From: Haematococcus lacustris
Lineage: Eukaryota; Chlorophyta; Chlorophyceae; Chlamydomonadales; Haematococcaceae
Assembly (NCBI GenBank): GCA_030144725.1
Contig: JASKMD010000002.1
Span: forward strand, 3,365,086-3,429,085
DNA: 64,000 nucleotides
Reading direction: 5' to 3'
Under the pieces are notes generated by a model, which searched no databases, was not told the DNA's origin, and saw only the letters and a program-made list of their open reading frames with translations. Positions 21,091 through 33,393 of the stretch are shown here, piece by piece (position 1 is the first letter of the stretch; each line of letters opens with the position of its first letter). A program made the position numbers and the translations under genes.

Positions 21091-22478
21091 GTCCGGCAGG
21101 CCGACGCATGAAGTGTCGCCGAGGCTTTGATGGAGACATGGACCTGTTTTCACGCATGATGCCGCAACGAGGCACTAGGTAGCTGCATACCTCGGAAGCC
21201 GGTGCCCCTTACTCGCTTTACGGGGAGGAAAAAGCAAACCGAGGGTTGGAATTGTCATTGTAACTGTACACTGAGACGCCGTTGTGGCCCGAAGCTGAAG
21301 CCGCAATTGTGTGGAATGGAGCCCTCGCAAGTGGGACTGAGCGCGGCCCCAGCCCTGCCGCCTGAGCTGCAGGGCCAGCGTGCTGCCGTGCAGGTGACCA
21401 GCAAACACAGCGACAGAGAAAGCAGCGCAACTTAACATGGGTTTTTGGCTTGGTGGCAGCTGCCTAGAGGCTGCTCGCGGGCCAAACTTGGTGATCCGAA
21501 CGGTGCGCCACTGTTGGCGCTGCAGGCGTACGTCACGGCCAGGATACGGCACTTTAGCTTGGCACTGCTGCAACGTTTGCTACCCCAGCTGCCCATCGCG
21601 CAAGCGGAACTGTTGGTCGCTGAGACGATGGCGGACATCACGCACAACGATGTTTCCCCTCAGCGCCCCCTACGCCTGGTTCTTCGCCATGATTGCCAGT
21701 GCGTGGTGGCTGCAGCAAAGCGGCGTTGCGACCATGCTCAGGGCAGCTTACTCACACACGTTCCCGCCCTGGCCCTTTCCAGCCGCTGTCCTCTTCCTCA
21801 TCGCTGCCCTCAACCACCTGGCCTTGGCTAGGCATCCACAGCAGAGTGCCTACCCCCTGGCCCCTGGCCCATGTAGGAGTACTGGCTGCGGAGAGGCTGG
21901 CTGCTTGCTGTGCCAGTACAACCCCAGCCGCCTGTGCAAGCGCAACCTCAAACCCAAGTACCTGATAGATGACCATCTGAAGGCAAAGTGCGGGGCTCCG
22001 CTGCGTGTGGAGTTGGTGGACGACCAGGTGCCCCACTGGGTCCCTGCCGACTCACAACTTCCTCACGCCCTGAGTCACACCTGTCATCACCAAGCCACAT
22101 GTAGTCATACACCTCTCTCACGCCACGTCACACCTGCCGCACATGGGGCAAACGCAAAGGATGCATAAATGCACTTGCATGCCCTCACACCTTTACTGAC
22201 CAAGAAGAGACAGCCAGATGCTGTGCTGACACGGGACAAGCGCATGCCGCGCTGCATGTTTGACCTGCGAGGAGCCCATGCCCCACATGACGTTGTTGCA
22301 TCTGGTGGCAGAGGTGGTGGGAGCTGAAGGTGTTGCCATGGCAGGGGCAGCTGGCAGGTCCAGGGCAGCTGCAGTGACAGCAGTTTCACAAGATGGTGTT
22401 CACTCTATACCCCCGCTGGTGTCAACAGCATCAAGCCAGTCATCTGCAGCAGTGACAGCAGCCTTTGCGCTACTGCCT

Positions 22479-22523
<45 letters not shown>

Positions 22524-25500
22524 CCTACCCCTCACCCTACCCTCACCCTACCCCTCACCCTACCCCTCACCCTACCCCTCACCCTACCCCTCACCCTACC
22601 CCTCACCCTACCCCTCACCCTACCCCTCACCCTACCCCTCACCCTACCCCTCACCCTACCCCTCACCCTACCCCTCACCCTACCCCTACCCCTACCCCTA
22701 CCCCTACCCTACCCCTACCCCTACCCCTACCCCTACCCCTCACCCCTCACCCCTCACCCCTCACCCCTCACCCCTCACCCCTCACCCCTCACCCCTCACC
22801 CCTCACCCCTCACCCCTCACCCCTCACCCCTCACCCCTCACCCTCCCTGACTACCCCCATCCTCCACATCCCTCCCTCAGGCCAACTGCGTGGTGGAGGG
22901 CTTGCCCATGGGCATGCAGCTGGAGGCGCATGTGCTGAATGGCGAGAAGTACAAGGAGGTGTGCCCTGAGAACACCCTCCTCAGCCATGCTCAGCTGCGC
23001 GGCTGTGTCATCACCCACCACACCAAGGCGCTGTTGAGGCGGGATGGCGGCAGTGACGACCAGCTGCGCTGCTTCCTGCAGCTGGAGGTGCGGGGTAGCG
23101 CAGGCCAGGCTGGGGTGGAGGGGCAGGGTCGATTGGGGAGGGAGGGTGGAGGGAGGGAAAGGTTGTGGGTGCGGGCTTGGGGCGGAAGGGAGTGTGGCAG
23201 GGTCAGGGTGGGGTGGAGAGGGGCAGGGTGGAGTGGGGAGCGGTGAAGGGGACTAGGGTCAGGGAAAAGGCAGAGGAGGTGGGTTGTGGCAGGGGCAAGG
23301 AATGGTTAAAGATTAGGGACATGGGGTGAGGTTAAGGAGTCGCAGGGGTGGGTTGGGGGTGGCGGGTAGGGTTGCAGGTTAGGGTTACAACAGGTGGCAG
23401 GGCAGGGCCAGGACAGGGCAGTGTTAGGTAGTCATTTGAGGGGTTACATCAGGTGAGTCTTGTATTGTACCTGGTTAAAGCAAGGGTTACAGCAGTAGAG
23501 GGTGAGGTTGAGTACAGGGTTAAAGCAGCTAGAGGTGGCGAGTCAGGGTCAGGGTCAAGGCTCATTGCTACTCCATTCCAGTACTATGAATATCGCCAAG
23601 CACTTAGCCGTGCAACTCTTCATAACATCTCTCCAGTGTGCCCTTGTTTGTCTCCTTATGCCCTGCAGCTGCAAACATATGTCATGTTCATAGGGTGCTC
23701 CCTGTGAGCCTGCCTGCCCTGACTGCCCGCAGCGTGGCCAGAGCGCCCTGGCCGACCTCCAGGTGACCACCAGCAGTGAGGCGCTGCTGTCTGGCAAGGC
23801 ACCCACCTTCAGGCTGCTGGTGTGGGCGGTGGACAGCCTGGGTGAACCCGTGCCCTCCATCACCTACGTGGTGTCAGAGTACTTTGTGGTAAGAGACCAG
23901 CTGCGCTTGCACTGGCAGGGGTGCACTCAGAGCTGCTGCCGCCCCAGCTGCAGCTGATGCCCCTGCTGCTGATGCTGCTGCCCCTGCTATTGCCAGGGCA
24001 CTGCCAGTGCACTGGCAGGGGTGCACTCAGTGATGCTGCCGCCCCTGCTGCTTCCTGCTGCCCCTACTACTGCCCCTACCGCTGCCCTACTACCTACTTG
24101 CACATACTGCAGGTTGCTACCAAGCGTGTCAAGCATGCCATCAAGAGCGACATCCCTTCTGTCAGCGACCCTGTGTCTAAGCTGGTGCACATTGGCAAAG
24201 CCACGGTGGACAAGCTGTTGGACCTGCGCAGTGCTGCACGCGAGGAGGGGTTTGAGATCCTGGTATGAGCAAGCAGGGGAAGCAGCAGCAGCAGCAGGGC
24301 AGTAGGGGGAGCAGGGGTAGAAGAAGGAGTAGGGGCATCAGGGGCAGTAGGGGCAGCAGGGGTGAAAGGTGCAGCAGGGGTAGCAGGAGGCAGCAGGGGC
24401 AGCAGGGGCAGCAGGGGCAGGAGGGGCAGCAGGGCACCAGGCCGTCGTCACCCTCCCTGTACTATTGAACACTGCAGGTGCCTGATGAGCTGAACCGGGT
24501 CGACAAGGTGGGCGTGTTCCAGAAGCTGGTGGAGCTGAGTGAGGTGCAGCAGGACGTGAAGAACAAGGTGGACACAGCTTGATGCCCACCCACCCCACCC
24601 CACCCCACCCCACCCCACCCCACCCCACCCCACCCCACCCCACCCCACCCCACCCCACCCCACCCCACCCCACCCCACCCCACCCCACCCCACCCCACCC
24701 CCACCCCACCCCACCCCACCCCACCCCCACCCCACCCCACCCTTGCGCACCAACCAATGACGCCTGTGCTCAAACTCTTGCCCCACCTCTTCCCACCCCT
24801 GCCCCTGCCCTTGCCCCTGGCCGTCCCGCCCCACGCATCCCAGGTGCGCCACCTGCTGAAGCTGTCCCCTGAGAAGTGGGACGAGGTGTCAGCTCACGCC
24901 CAGGCCGCTGTGGTGCCTGACTTCAGACCTAGGGTGTGGTGGTGCCCTCCAGTCAAGGCAGGCCTCCTGTTCCCATGCAAGAACGGCTCCGTGTGCATGG
25001 ACGCCCCCATGGGTGGGTGGGTGAAAGTTTTCCCATGTGCATGGGTGGCTGTCATGGCGTGATGGGCACCCAGGAATGGCATGACAGGGCCAGCTCCGTT
25101 GCTTGGCACAAACAGCTGCTTTGAGAGTGTGTGCTTTCGTCATCGTAAGTAAGGATTGGGTGCTGCTCCACGTGCTAGAGGTGTGTGCCAGGTGCTGATC
25201 TAGTGCACATGTGCACGGTGTGAGAGGGTGTTGAAGGGTGTGAGAGGGTGTGGTGTCATCATCATCAGGATCAAGTGTGTACCAGGTGCCGAGTTTAGGC
25301 ATGCTTGACGCAGGCTTGTTTGCTGCTGAGGCATCATCAGTGCAGGGAGTAATGTGTGGCAGGTGGAGTGTGACAGTGAGTGATGGTGGCATGCAGCGCT
25401 GTGGGAGAACACAGAACCCTCTACCTCGACCCACCCTAGCTCGACCCACCCACCTGCCCCATCAGGCCTCCAGGCGCCCCTTCTTCCTCGTCCCTGCCCT

Positions 25501-26764
25501 TGCTGCCCCTCCTGACCACAGCCCTTGTGAAAATGACGAGCAAAGGGGAGGAGGAGCAGGTCATCCCACTGAACCAGCTCGATGCACAGCTGTACAGCAC
25601 TGTGCCCAAGCTCAAAGCATCAGCGATGCAGAGCTGGTACCTGGCTCAACATCCTGGTAAGTGCATGGAAGGGGGCGGGTGCAGCCAGGTCGGGTGCAGG
25701 GGCCCTAGGCAGGGAAAGGGGCAGGGGAAGGAGTGATAAGTAGAGAAAATGAATTGTACACATCAGCTGCTAGGGTGGCCTCCCTCCCCTCCCCCTCCCC
25801 CTCCCCCTCCCCCTCCCCCCCCCCCTCCCCCTCCCCCTCCCCCTCCCCCTCCCCCTCCCCCTCCCCCTCCCCCTCCCCCTCCCCCTCCCCCTCCCCCTCC
25901 CCCTCCCCCTCCCCCTCCCCCTCCCCCTCCCCCTCCCCCTCCCCCTCCCCCTCCCCCTCCCCCTCCCCCTCCCCCTCCCCCTCCCCCTCCCCCTCCCCCT
26001 CCCCCCCTCCCCCCTCCCCTTTTTTCCCTCCCCCTCCATCACCCACACTCCTCCCTCCCTCCCTGCTGTCACTGTCCGACCCAGGCTGGGGTATCTACTA
26101 CAAGGAGGGCCAGCCCCCCCCCAGCCCCCCCCCCTCCACCGGGTCCTTCCCCCCCCACCCCAACCTGGTGCTCCCCGCCCTCCTGCCCTCCCCCCCCTAC
26201 CACTCCCGCGCCCTGGGGGCTCAGGGCCCACCGCTCCAGCCTGGCGGCGCCGGGGTTGGAGGGCGCCCCCCTCCCAAGAGCGTATTCCAGCTCAGCCAGC
26301 AGCCAGCAGCCGTACCCCTCCCTGTGGCAACGCCCTCACCCCACCCCCCTAAGCACACGCCCTTCCGCCTGCCCGCCCAGCCGCCAGGCCAGGGAACCCC
26401 CCCTGCGGGGTACCCTGGGCTGTGGATTCCTTCCCAGCTCACTTTGCTGCAGGGCCAGGGCCAGGGCCAGGGCCAGGGCCAGGGGCAGGGCCAGGGCCAG
26501 GGCCAGGGGCAGGGGCAGGGGCGGCAGGCGCAGCTGAGTCCCCGGCATGCCCCCCCTCACTCCCCTGATCACTCCCAGCCCAGCCCTGGGCACCAGCCAC
26601 TGCAGGGGCGGCAGTCCAGCCCTGCCCCAGCCTTGAGGGGCCCTGGGCAGCAGCAGGGGCCAGCAGGGGCCTGCCCTGGCCCTCAATGGCAGGCCCCTGT
26701 CAGCGTTTGCTGTGCCCGGGCTGATGGTGGGGCTGGAGCAGGAGTTCCCTGGGGCACCTGCTGC

Positions 26765-26803
<39 letters not shown>

Positions 26804-28727
26804 TGCAGACGGGGCGCAACACAGCGTCCTGGCTCTGCCCATGCTGCCTGGGGTAGGGCAAAGTCAAAGTGAGTGCAGGGACCTGGGCGGGCGGGGAGGA
26901 GGGGGAGGGGCTGGGGGCAGGCGAGGGAGGAGTGGAAGGGGCTGGGGAGGGAGGGGAGGGGAGGGAGGGGAGGGGAGACGGTGAATGTGTGACTTGACCT
27001 GACCGGACCCTACCCGGCCTGACCCCGACCCGACCCTTACAACTCCACCCCAACCTCATGCCCCACCCCGTCCTCCCATCTTCCAAGCTGCCCCTGCCCC
27101 TGCCTCTGCCTCTACCTCTGCCCCTGCCCCCCCTTGTCGCCCCCACCCTCCCCCTCACTCCACCTTGCCTCCCTTGTCTGCTCTTGGCCTGTGCAGACTC
27201 CATCCAGACCATGCTGGGGCAGTACAACCAGCAGGCCTTTGCAGCCCCTCACCGAGGCTCAGGGCAGGTGGAGGCAGACCAACGGCAAGATTCAGGGCAG
27301 GGGCAGGGGCAGGGGCAGGGGCAGGGGCAAGGGGAGGGCCCAGGGCAGGGGCAGGGGCAGGGGCAGGAGCAGGTCGCCTATCAGCATCTTCACTCTCTAG
27401 CAGAAGCTGCGCAAGCACAGGGCCACCAGCAGGGCTCAGGCGGAGCCCCCCCTGGCCCAAACCCTGGGGCGCCTCAGCCAACCCCCCTGGGGACCCCTGC
27501 TGCTCCCCCCACAGCTGGTGGGGCCGAGGGGGGGAGCGGGGGCCCGGGGGGGGGCCAGGCTGCTGCCCTGCCCCAGGCCATGCAAACCCAGCCTGGGCAG
27601 CAGCAGGAGGTGGTGAGGGTGAGGGTGAGCGGCGGCGCGGAGGGGGAGGAGCAGGGGCAGGGGCAGGGAGGGGGGCAGGGGGGGCTGCAGTCCGACCTGT
27701 TCCCTTCGTTGGCGACCTTTGCGGGCCGGGGGGGATTCAGCCTGACAGGTGGGTGGGTGGGCCTTAGCAGCAGGGTGGGGTGGGGTGGAGTGGGGTGGAG
27801 GATGTTAGCAGCAGGATGAGGTGGGGTGAGGTGAGGTGGGTGAAGCCGCTGCCCCTACTGTCCTGCTGCCCCCTGCAGCCCCTGCTGCCCCTGCTTCCGC
27901 TCCTGCCCCTCCTGCTCTTGCTGTCCTTGGTCCATCTCATCCGGCCTTTTGATGCTTTGCTGCCATCCTGATGGCCCACTCGCCTTCCTGCCCACCTTCC
28001 AAGGTCACACTCATATTCGATGATCAACATGACTCAGTGTAATTGGTTTTACAACATGTGTGAGAGGTGTGGTGTGTACAGGGTTGGAGGGCAACAGCTT
28101 GGCACAACTCCCCTCTGTGCTGCGGGAGGGCGAGGATTCAGCCGCCTGGCAGCACCTGATCAGCCCCACCTCCAACAGCCTGCTGGGCGGCAGCCTGGTG
28201 GGGGGTGGCAGCATGGTGTTCCAGGGCCTGAGTGCCCTCATGGGGGTGAGCTTGATGAGGGGGAGGGGGCGGGGGGATAAGGGAGGTTATGCCGGGAGGG
28301 GATGGAAGTTAACAGGGAGGGGGGTGGGAGTTTACAACAAGTTTACAGGGAGGGAGGGAAGTTTACAGCAAGTTTACAGGGAGCAATGGAAGTTAGCAGG
28401 AAGTTTACAGGGAAGGGTGAATAAGGATAGCCTACGTGCAAGGGACGAGGGAAACCAGGCTGGCCCTAAGGTTCTCTTGCTTGCATGCCAGCCAGTGGAA
28501 CTTCGCCCAGCCCTGCTCCTCCCCGTCTCTCCCTGCCCTGCCACTTCCTGCCCTACCCTGCCCCTCCCCGCTCCTCCCTGCCCCTCACCTTGCCCTGCCC
28601 CTCCCTACCCCACCTTGCCCTGCCTTGTGCTGCCCTACCTGGTTGACAGGAGCCAGGCACCGGCAGCGCGCCTGCTGACACCGCTGCGCCTCCGCCCGCC
28701 AAGATGCCGCGTCTCACTGTGGAGTGA
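21091..28727 (+). CDS. CBP60-like (calmodulin-binding protein 60-type) transcription regulator
   Basis: Exons I can support: 21877-22027, 22881-23087, 23733-23888, 24113-24262, 24478-24567, 24844-25012, 25522-25656, from 26085, 27197-27748, 28082-28245 and 28650-28727 (TGA). Phases agree except inside the 26.1-26.9 kb low-complexity exon. Earlier candidates are an ATG at 21107 and 21.3-21.7 kb. The order of blocks matches plant CBP60: [36 protein letters not shown], a beta-sandwich ending [73 protein letters not shown] and [21 protein letters not shown] Cys-rich stretch ([17 protein letters not shown]) precedes them. The C-terminal half is Pro/Gln/Gly-rich and ends in a basic AKMPRLTVE. In plants this family controls immune and salicylate genes; here the role is unknown. 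Introns carry CCCTCA, CCCCA and CCCCCT arrays. Confidence 0.75.
22476..22843. repeat. CCCTCA / CCCTAC / CCCCTCA satellite
   Basis: A composite array in a CBP60-like intron: hexamer CCCTCA, then 11-mer CCCTACCCCTCA-type, then CCCCTA, then 7-mer CCCCTCA. This shows stepwise change of repeat unit along the array. Confidence 0.97.
24593..24742. repeat. (CCCCA)n microsatellite
   Basis: About 29 CCCCA units, with two single-C insertions, in the CBP60-like intron 24568-24843. Confidence 0.97.
25778..26020. repeat. (CCCCCT)n microsatellite
   Basis: About 38 CCCCCT units just upstream of the exon starting at 26085. It yields spurious poly-Pro and Pro-Ser frames. Confidence 0.97.
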
Positions 28728-29336
28728 CCATACGTCACACCTATATGAGTGACCAGGGTTGTAGCCTGCTGCACAAGACCAAACTCACCACCACAGCCTC
28801 AGATTGCCGGGAGCGCAGCAGACAATGAGAGGGCCCAGAGGCGCGCCTGAGGGGTCAGGCGCTCACTGCAGTTGTCTGCAGCTGTGTGACAGCCACTCAG
28901 CCACGCCGTCAGGGAACCTGCAGCAGCAGCAGCAGCAGCAGCAGCAGCACACAGCCAGCATCAGGGCCCTAAACTGCCAGCAGTAGCTGCCTGAAGCTGG
29001 CAGCAGGTGCTGCCTGCAGCTGTCTGAAGCTGCTCAGCTGGCAGCTACTCATCTGGCCAGGGACCAGAGAGGAGCCTGGATCATTAGCACTAGGCGAGGC
29101 AGGGGCCAGTCTGCCTGGGTGTCTGATCATGCCTGCTTGGGTGATTACCTGCAGTTTGACTGGCTGGGGTCACACCACTCGTCAACATCACATGCATGCA
29201 GCAAAATAAGGACAGTGGATATGCAGGCATGGAGGGCAGCGTCTCCCTCCTGGCTCCGGCAGTTGGCCAGCGGGATAATAATCACCAGAGGGAGGGGTGA
29301 GGGGAGTGAGGGAGAGTGACAGGAAGGGAGACGAGG
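28728..29336. other. Intergenic, no gene seen
   Basis: Downstream of the CBP60-like stop. It has a short CAG run at 28921-28950 and CTGCAG/CAGCTG-rich sequence, but no recognisable coding segment. Confidence 0.6.
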
Positions 29337-29612
29337 AAGGGGAGGAGGAGGGGAGGGGAGGGAAGGGAAGGGAAGGGAAGGGAAGGGAAGGGAAGGGAAG
29401 GGAAGGGAAGGGAAGGGAAGGGAAGGGAAGGGAAGGGAAGGGAAGGGAAGGGAAGGGAAGGGAAGGGAAGGGAAGGGAAGGGAAGGGAAGGGAAGGGAAG
29501 GGAAGGGAAGGGAAGGGAAGGGAAGGGAAGGGAAGGGAAGGGAAGGGAAGGGAAGGGAAGGGAAGGGAAGGGAAGGGAAGGGAAGGGAAGGGAAGGGAAG
29601 GGAAGGGAAGGG
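29337..29612. repeat. (GGGAA)n microsatellite
   Basis: About 51 near-perfect GGGAA units. It is open in several frames on both strands only because the unit lacks stops. A (GGGT)n run follows at 29715-29749. Confidence 0.98.
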
Positions 29613-30423
29613 GTAGGTAGGGAGGCAGCGGTGGTAATGGGTATGGGCAGCTTTGTACACACCATACAGGGCGGGGCCTGCTCAATAGCTCAGTAGGGGG
29701 TGTGGGTAGGGGTGCAGTGGGTGGGTGGGTGGGTGGGTGGGTGGGTGGGAAGTAGTGGTGCCGCGAAAATGCTGCAACCTTGTCATGTTTTGGTTGAAGG
29801 GGTGAATGGTTGTTAGCTGTTGAAAGTTATCCTGGTCGTGGGATTGGCCCTCATGTCGGCTGTAGCTCCTGCCGCGTCTTGGCTGTTGGGCGTGCGAGCC
29901 TGTGCTATTCACAGTGCGCCTGCCAACCAGCAGGAGCGGTGCTTGCATCACTGTAAGGACATGCGGTAGGAGGCTATGTGGGTGCTTGTAGACTGTCAAG
30001 TGTAACCGGCCATTTGATGGGTCAGGGCCTTTAGCTTCGCTTGAATTACCCTACCTTACCTTACCCTACCCTACCCAGCTAACATGTTAGCCTCCCCCTT
30101 CTCACAAGCTCACCCCTTGGGAATTTCCTAGGTGTTATGCTGTGCCATCGTTTGATCCCTCGGTCGCCCCCTAACACAGTCTACACGTCCCATGTGCTGG
30201 ATGCTGCAATACAACTATCCGAGCCGACAGGTTTACAGCCCCGGAAAGATAGTAACTTTTGCACATGCGTCCATACCGCGGGTGTATTCGAAATGCGAGC
30301 AAACAAACAGACCCTAGACAGCTGCCTCAATCGACCAATCTAAAACAAGCGGCACGAAGTGTGTTTGAGTCTCGACATATAATGGTAGAATCGTAATGCC
30401 TGTCTGGGAGCCCGAAGGAAAGC
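29613..30423. promoter_or_regulatory. IFT70 upstream region
   Basis: No gene is visible between the GGGAA array and the IFT70 start. It contains (GGGT)n and a CCTTACCCTA-type run at 30046-30076. The IFT70 promoter is expected in the last few hundred bases. Confidence 0.4.
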
Positions 30424-31633
30424 ATGGCTAATTGGGGGTCCGGCGTGCGGAAGATTGCTGAGGGGCAGTTCACGCAGACCATCTACACGTTGATCAAAGA
30501 CCGCAAGTACAATGAAGCCATCGCACACCTTAACGTGGAGCTCCAGGTATGTGACATGTTCGTCGCCCCTTCCCGGTCGCGGTCAACATGGCATGTTTCA
30601 TGTATGGCGCCATGCTCGTAGAACTCCCCGGAGAACCGAGCAGCTCTCAGCCTGCTTGGCTACTGCTGCTACTACAGCGGCCAGTTTGAGCAAGCAACAC
30701 AGATGTGAGTGCAGCATCAAGCAATTGCCCTCCAGCAGTAGCAAGCGATGCCATGTCATCACGGCAGCTGCAACAGATGACACCTCTACAGAAGGCAGCC
30801 CCAACCAGCCCATGTGCCCACATGCATACAGGTATGAGCAGCTGGTGAAACAGTTCCCGGAGAACCAGGAGTACAAGCTGTACTATGCCCAGAGCCTGTA
30901 CAAGGTGTGGGGTGTCTGGCCCACCACGCTGGTGCTGTGATACGGGGGCTCACCAGCACCGCCAGCCACTGACCAGATCCGCCAGCCACTGACCAGATCC
31001 GCCAGCCACTGACCAGATCCGCCAGCCACTGACCAGCACCGCCAGCAGGAACCCTGCAAGCGAGGGTGCTGGCTGAGAGTAGGGAGGAGGGGAGTACTGG
31101 AGGGAATGGCAGGGTTGGTGAGAAGCAGGAGATGAGGCAACGGTGCAAGCAAGCTCCTCACACCCCACGCCCTTATCGGTGTCGGCCACCTACAGCCCCA
31201 CAGCTGGCTGCATGAATGCCCTGCGGACCCTGTACTGCTGTCCGGCGTGGATTTACCTCATGCAAGCTCACTGGGCTGGCTGGCTGGTTGAAGAGAGGGC
31301 TGGTTGAAGAGAGGGCTGGTTGAAGAGAGGCTGGTTGAAGAGAGGGCTGGCTGTGAGTCCCGGCTGGACCCTGGTCTGCCTGTGGCTCCCTTGCGTGTGC
31401 GATGGCAGGCCGGCCAGTTCCCTGAGGCCAGCAAGGCGGCCAGCAAAGTGGAGGGCCACAGCAAGGCAGTGACTACGCTGCTGGTGGCGAATGCATACGA
31501 GCAAGACGACCTCATAGGTGGGTGGGTCGGTGGGTGGGTGGGGCTAAGGTCATGCCCCATGCTGGCAAATGACATGGGGTGAGCGTGACGATGGTGTGAT
31601 GTCTGACAACAATGGTGGTGGTAGGGTTTGTGA

Positions 31634-31664
<31 letters not shown>

Positions 31665-33293
31665 TGTGTGGTGATCAAAGATGATGGTGATGATAGTGCT
31701 GCTGGGTTGGCGCAGGGCGCGATGCACAAGAACAGGATGGCCAGGTAGGTCATGACCCTGCCAGGCGCATGGGATGAGGCTGGCATCATGCAAGCCATGC
31801 AAGGCCCTCGCCACCAGTCTAGGCCTTCCGAATGGGCTAGCTGCTCACTCGCTTGCCCACTAGTGATTAATCATCTAATGGGTTAACCCTAGTGATTAAT
31901 CATCACCAGTGATTGATTATAGCGTTCGCATGCGTGTGCGCTATGTCAGAGGGCTCCTTGCGCATCACATGCGCAATGCCACCCGCTGCCTCACAGGCTG
32001 CCGGCGCCAGCTGGACCGCTGCCCTGCTGAGGACCCTGACACCATGGTCAACATTGGCTGTGTCATGTACAAGGAGGGGCAGTTTGAGGTGGCCCGCCAG
32101 AAGTTCATCGACTCCATGAGCGTCATAGGCTACCAGGTGAGCTATGGGCTATGGGTGAGGAGGGGCCTCCACACGGCTGCTGCAGCAGCAGGGCAAGGCG
32201 GGCTGTGCAGCAGCAGCAGCAGCAGGAGCCGCAGCAGGGTTATCAGTGGCAGCATTTGCAGCAGGTCATGCAACTGGTAGGTCGTGTCACCCCTACCATG
32301 TTTCTCCATCCTGACCCACATCAGTTACAGTTCATGACAGAGCCTGCTGCTGTGTGCTGCTGCCACTGCTACTGCTGCTAGCATGCCTCATCCTGCCACC
32401 ACCTGTTGCCCCAGCACGTGTCCAGGCACTGGCTGACCAGTGATGCAACCGAGTCCAGGGAAACACATCAGCGTGGGGTGCGCACTGATACCTGGCCCTA
32501 AGCCTTAAGATGCAGGGATCACCACGTCCACCTCCAGGCTGGAGGGCACGCCCACCCAGCACCATCAGAGCCCTTGGTCAGCCCCATGGTTAAGGTAGTA
32601 AGGGGAGTCGGGCGCAGGGGGAGTCAGGGTACATTAGCCACTGCTGGTTGCACCAGCCATGGCTGCCAGCAATCAGCCCCTGTGGTAGCCTAGTCAGTGC
32701 TGCTGCAGGTCAGCCAGGCTGAAACCAGCACCGCCTGCACATAGCTGCCAGGTTGGGGCAACACAGCGCCCGCAGCAAGGGAGCCTGCACTGACACCTGC
32801 AGCAGCAAGCTGCAGGTTGTGGGCGCTGGTGGTGTAGGCTGCACTGGCCCCCGCTGGTTCAGGGTGCTGGCTAGGAGGGCCAGGGCACCTCTCGCCGCTG
32901 GATAGGCCAAGCGGGAGGGCCGCTAATAAGGGCCAGGGGGGAGGGCTGCTGGAGATGGCCAAGGGGTAGGGGGCCCAGTGCTCTCTGCAGGTTGCATGCG
33001 GAGCCGCAGTACACCCCCTGCTGCCCCCCTGCACGTCCTACTGTCCCACAGCTGGTGCCTTTCCAGGCATCTGGGCAGCCTGCACAGCCTGAGGAGCCTG
33101 CACAGCTTGGCTGCCATGTGGCTGCCACCCAGCGTGTAACGCTGCCTGCTCCTCCCTGCTGGTTGCAGGCGGAGCTGCAGTACAACATCGCTCTGTGCTA
33201 CTACAAGGTCAAGCAGTATGGGCAGGCCCTGAAGCACATTGCGGAGATCATTGAGAGGGGCGTGAGGGACCACCCAGAGCTCAGTGTCGGCAG
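30424..33293 (+). CDS. IFT70: IFT70/TTC30 intraflagellar transport protein, 3' truncated by gap
   Basis: TPR subunit of the IFT-B core complex, needed to build flagella. Exons: 30424-30546 (ATG), 30622-30704, 30832-30904, 31409-31517, 31997-32136 and 33169-33293. All phases agree, giving the first 217 residues. The start MANWGSGVRKIAEGQFTQTI and the following TPR helices (YNEAIAHLNVELQ, LLGYCCYYSGQFEQATQMYE, YYAQSLYKAGQFPEASKAA, VNIGCVMYKEGQFEVARQKF, NIALCYYKVKQYGQALKHIA) match IFT70 closely. The family is about 640 residues, so about two-thirds is missing. The sequence enters a 1.5-kb G-rich array and a 500-N gap, and I recognise no IFT70 sequence after the gap. Two small tandem repeats lie in the introns. 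Confidence 0.95.
30957..31036. repeat. 20-bp tandem repeat
   Basis: Four copies of CGCCAGCCACTGACCAGATC (the last one varied) in an IFT70 intron. Confidence 0.9.
31272..31346. repeat. 15-bp tandem repeat
   Basis: About five copies of GGCTGGTTGAAGAGA-type units in an IFT70 intron. Confidence 0.85.
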
Positions 33294-33393
33294 GTGGGTG
33301 GGCAGCAGGGCAGGCAGGAGGGCAGGGGGGCAGGCAGGAGGGCAGAGGGGCAGGCAGGAGGGCAGAGGGGCAGGCAGAGGGGCAGGCAGGAGG

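Noticed and set aside
25733..26231. Poly-Pro, Pro-Ser and Glu-Gly frames
   Set aside because: Translations of the CCCCCT microsatellite upstream of a CBP60-like exon.
30954..31036. Repeat cluster as CRISPR or regulatory array
   Set aside because: Short direct tandem repeat in an IFT70 intron without spacers.
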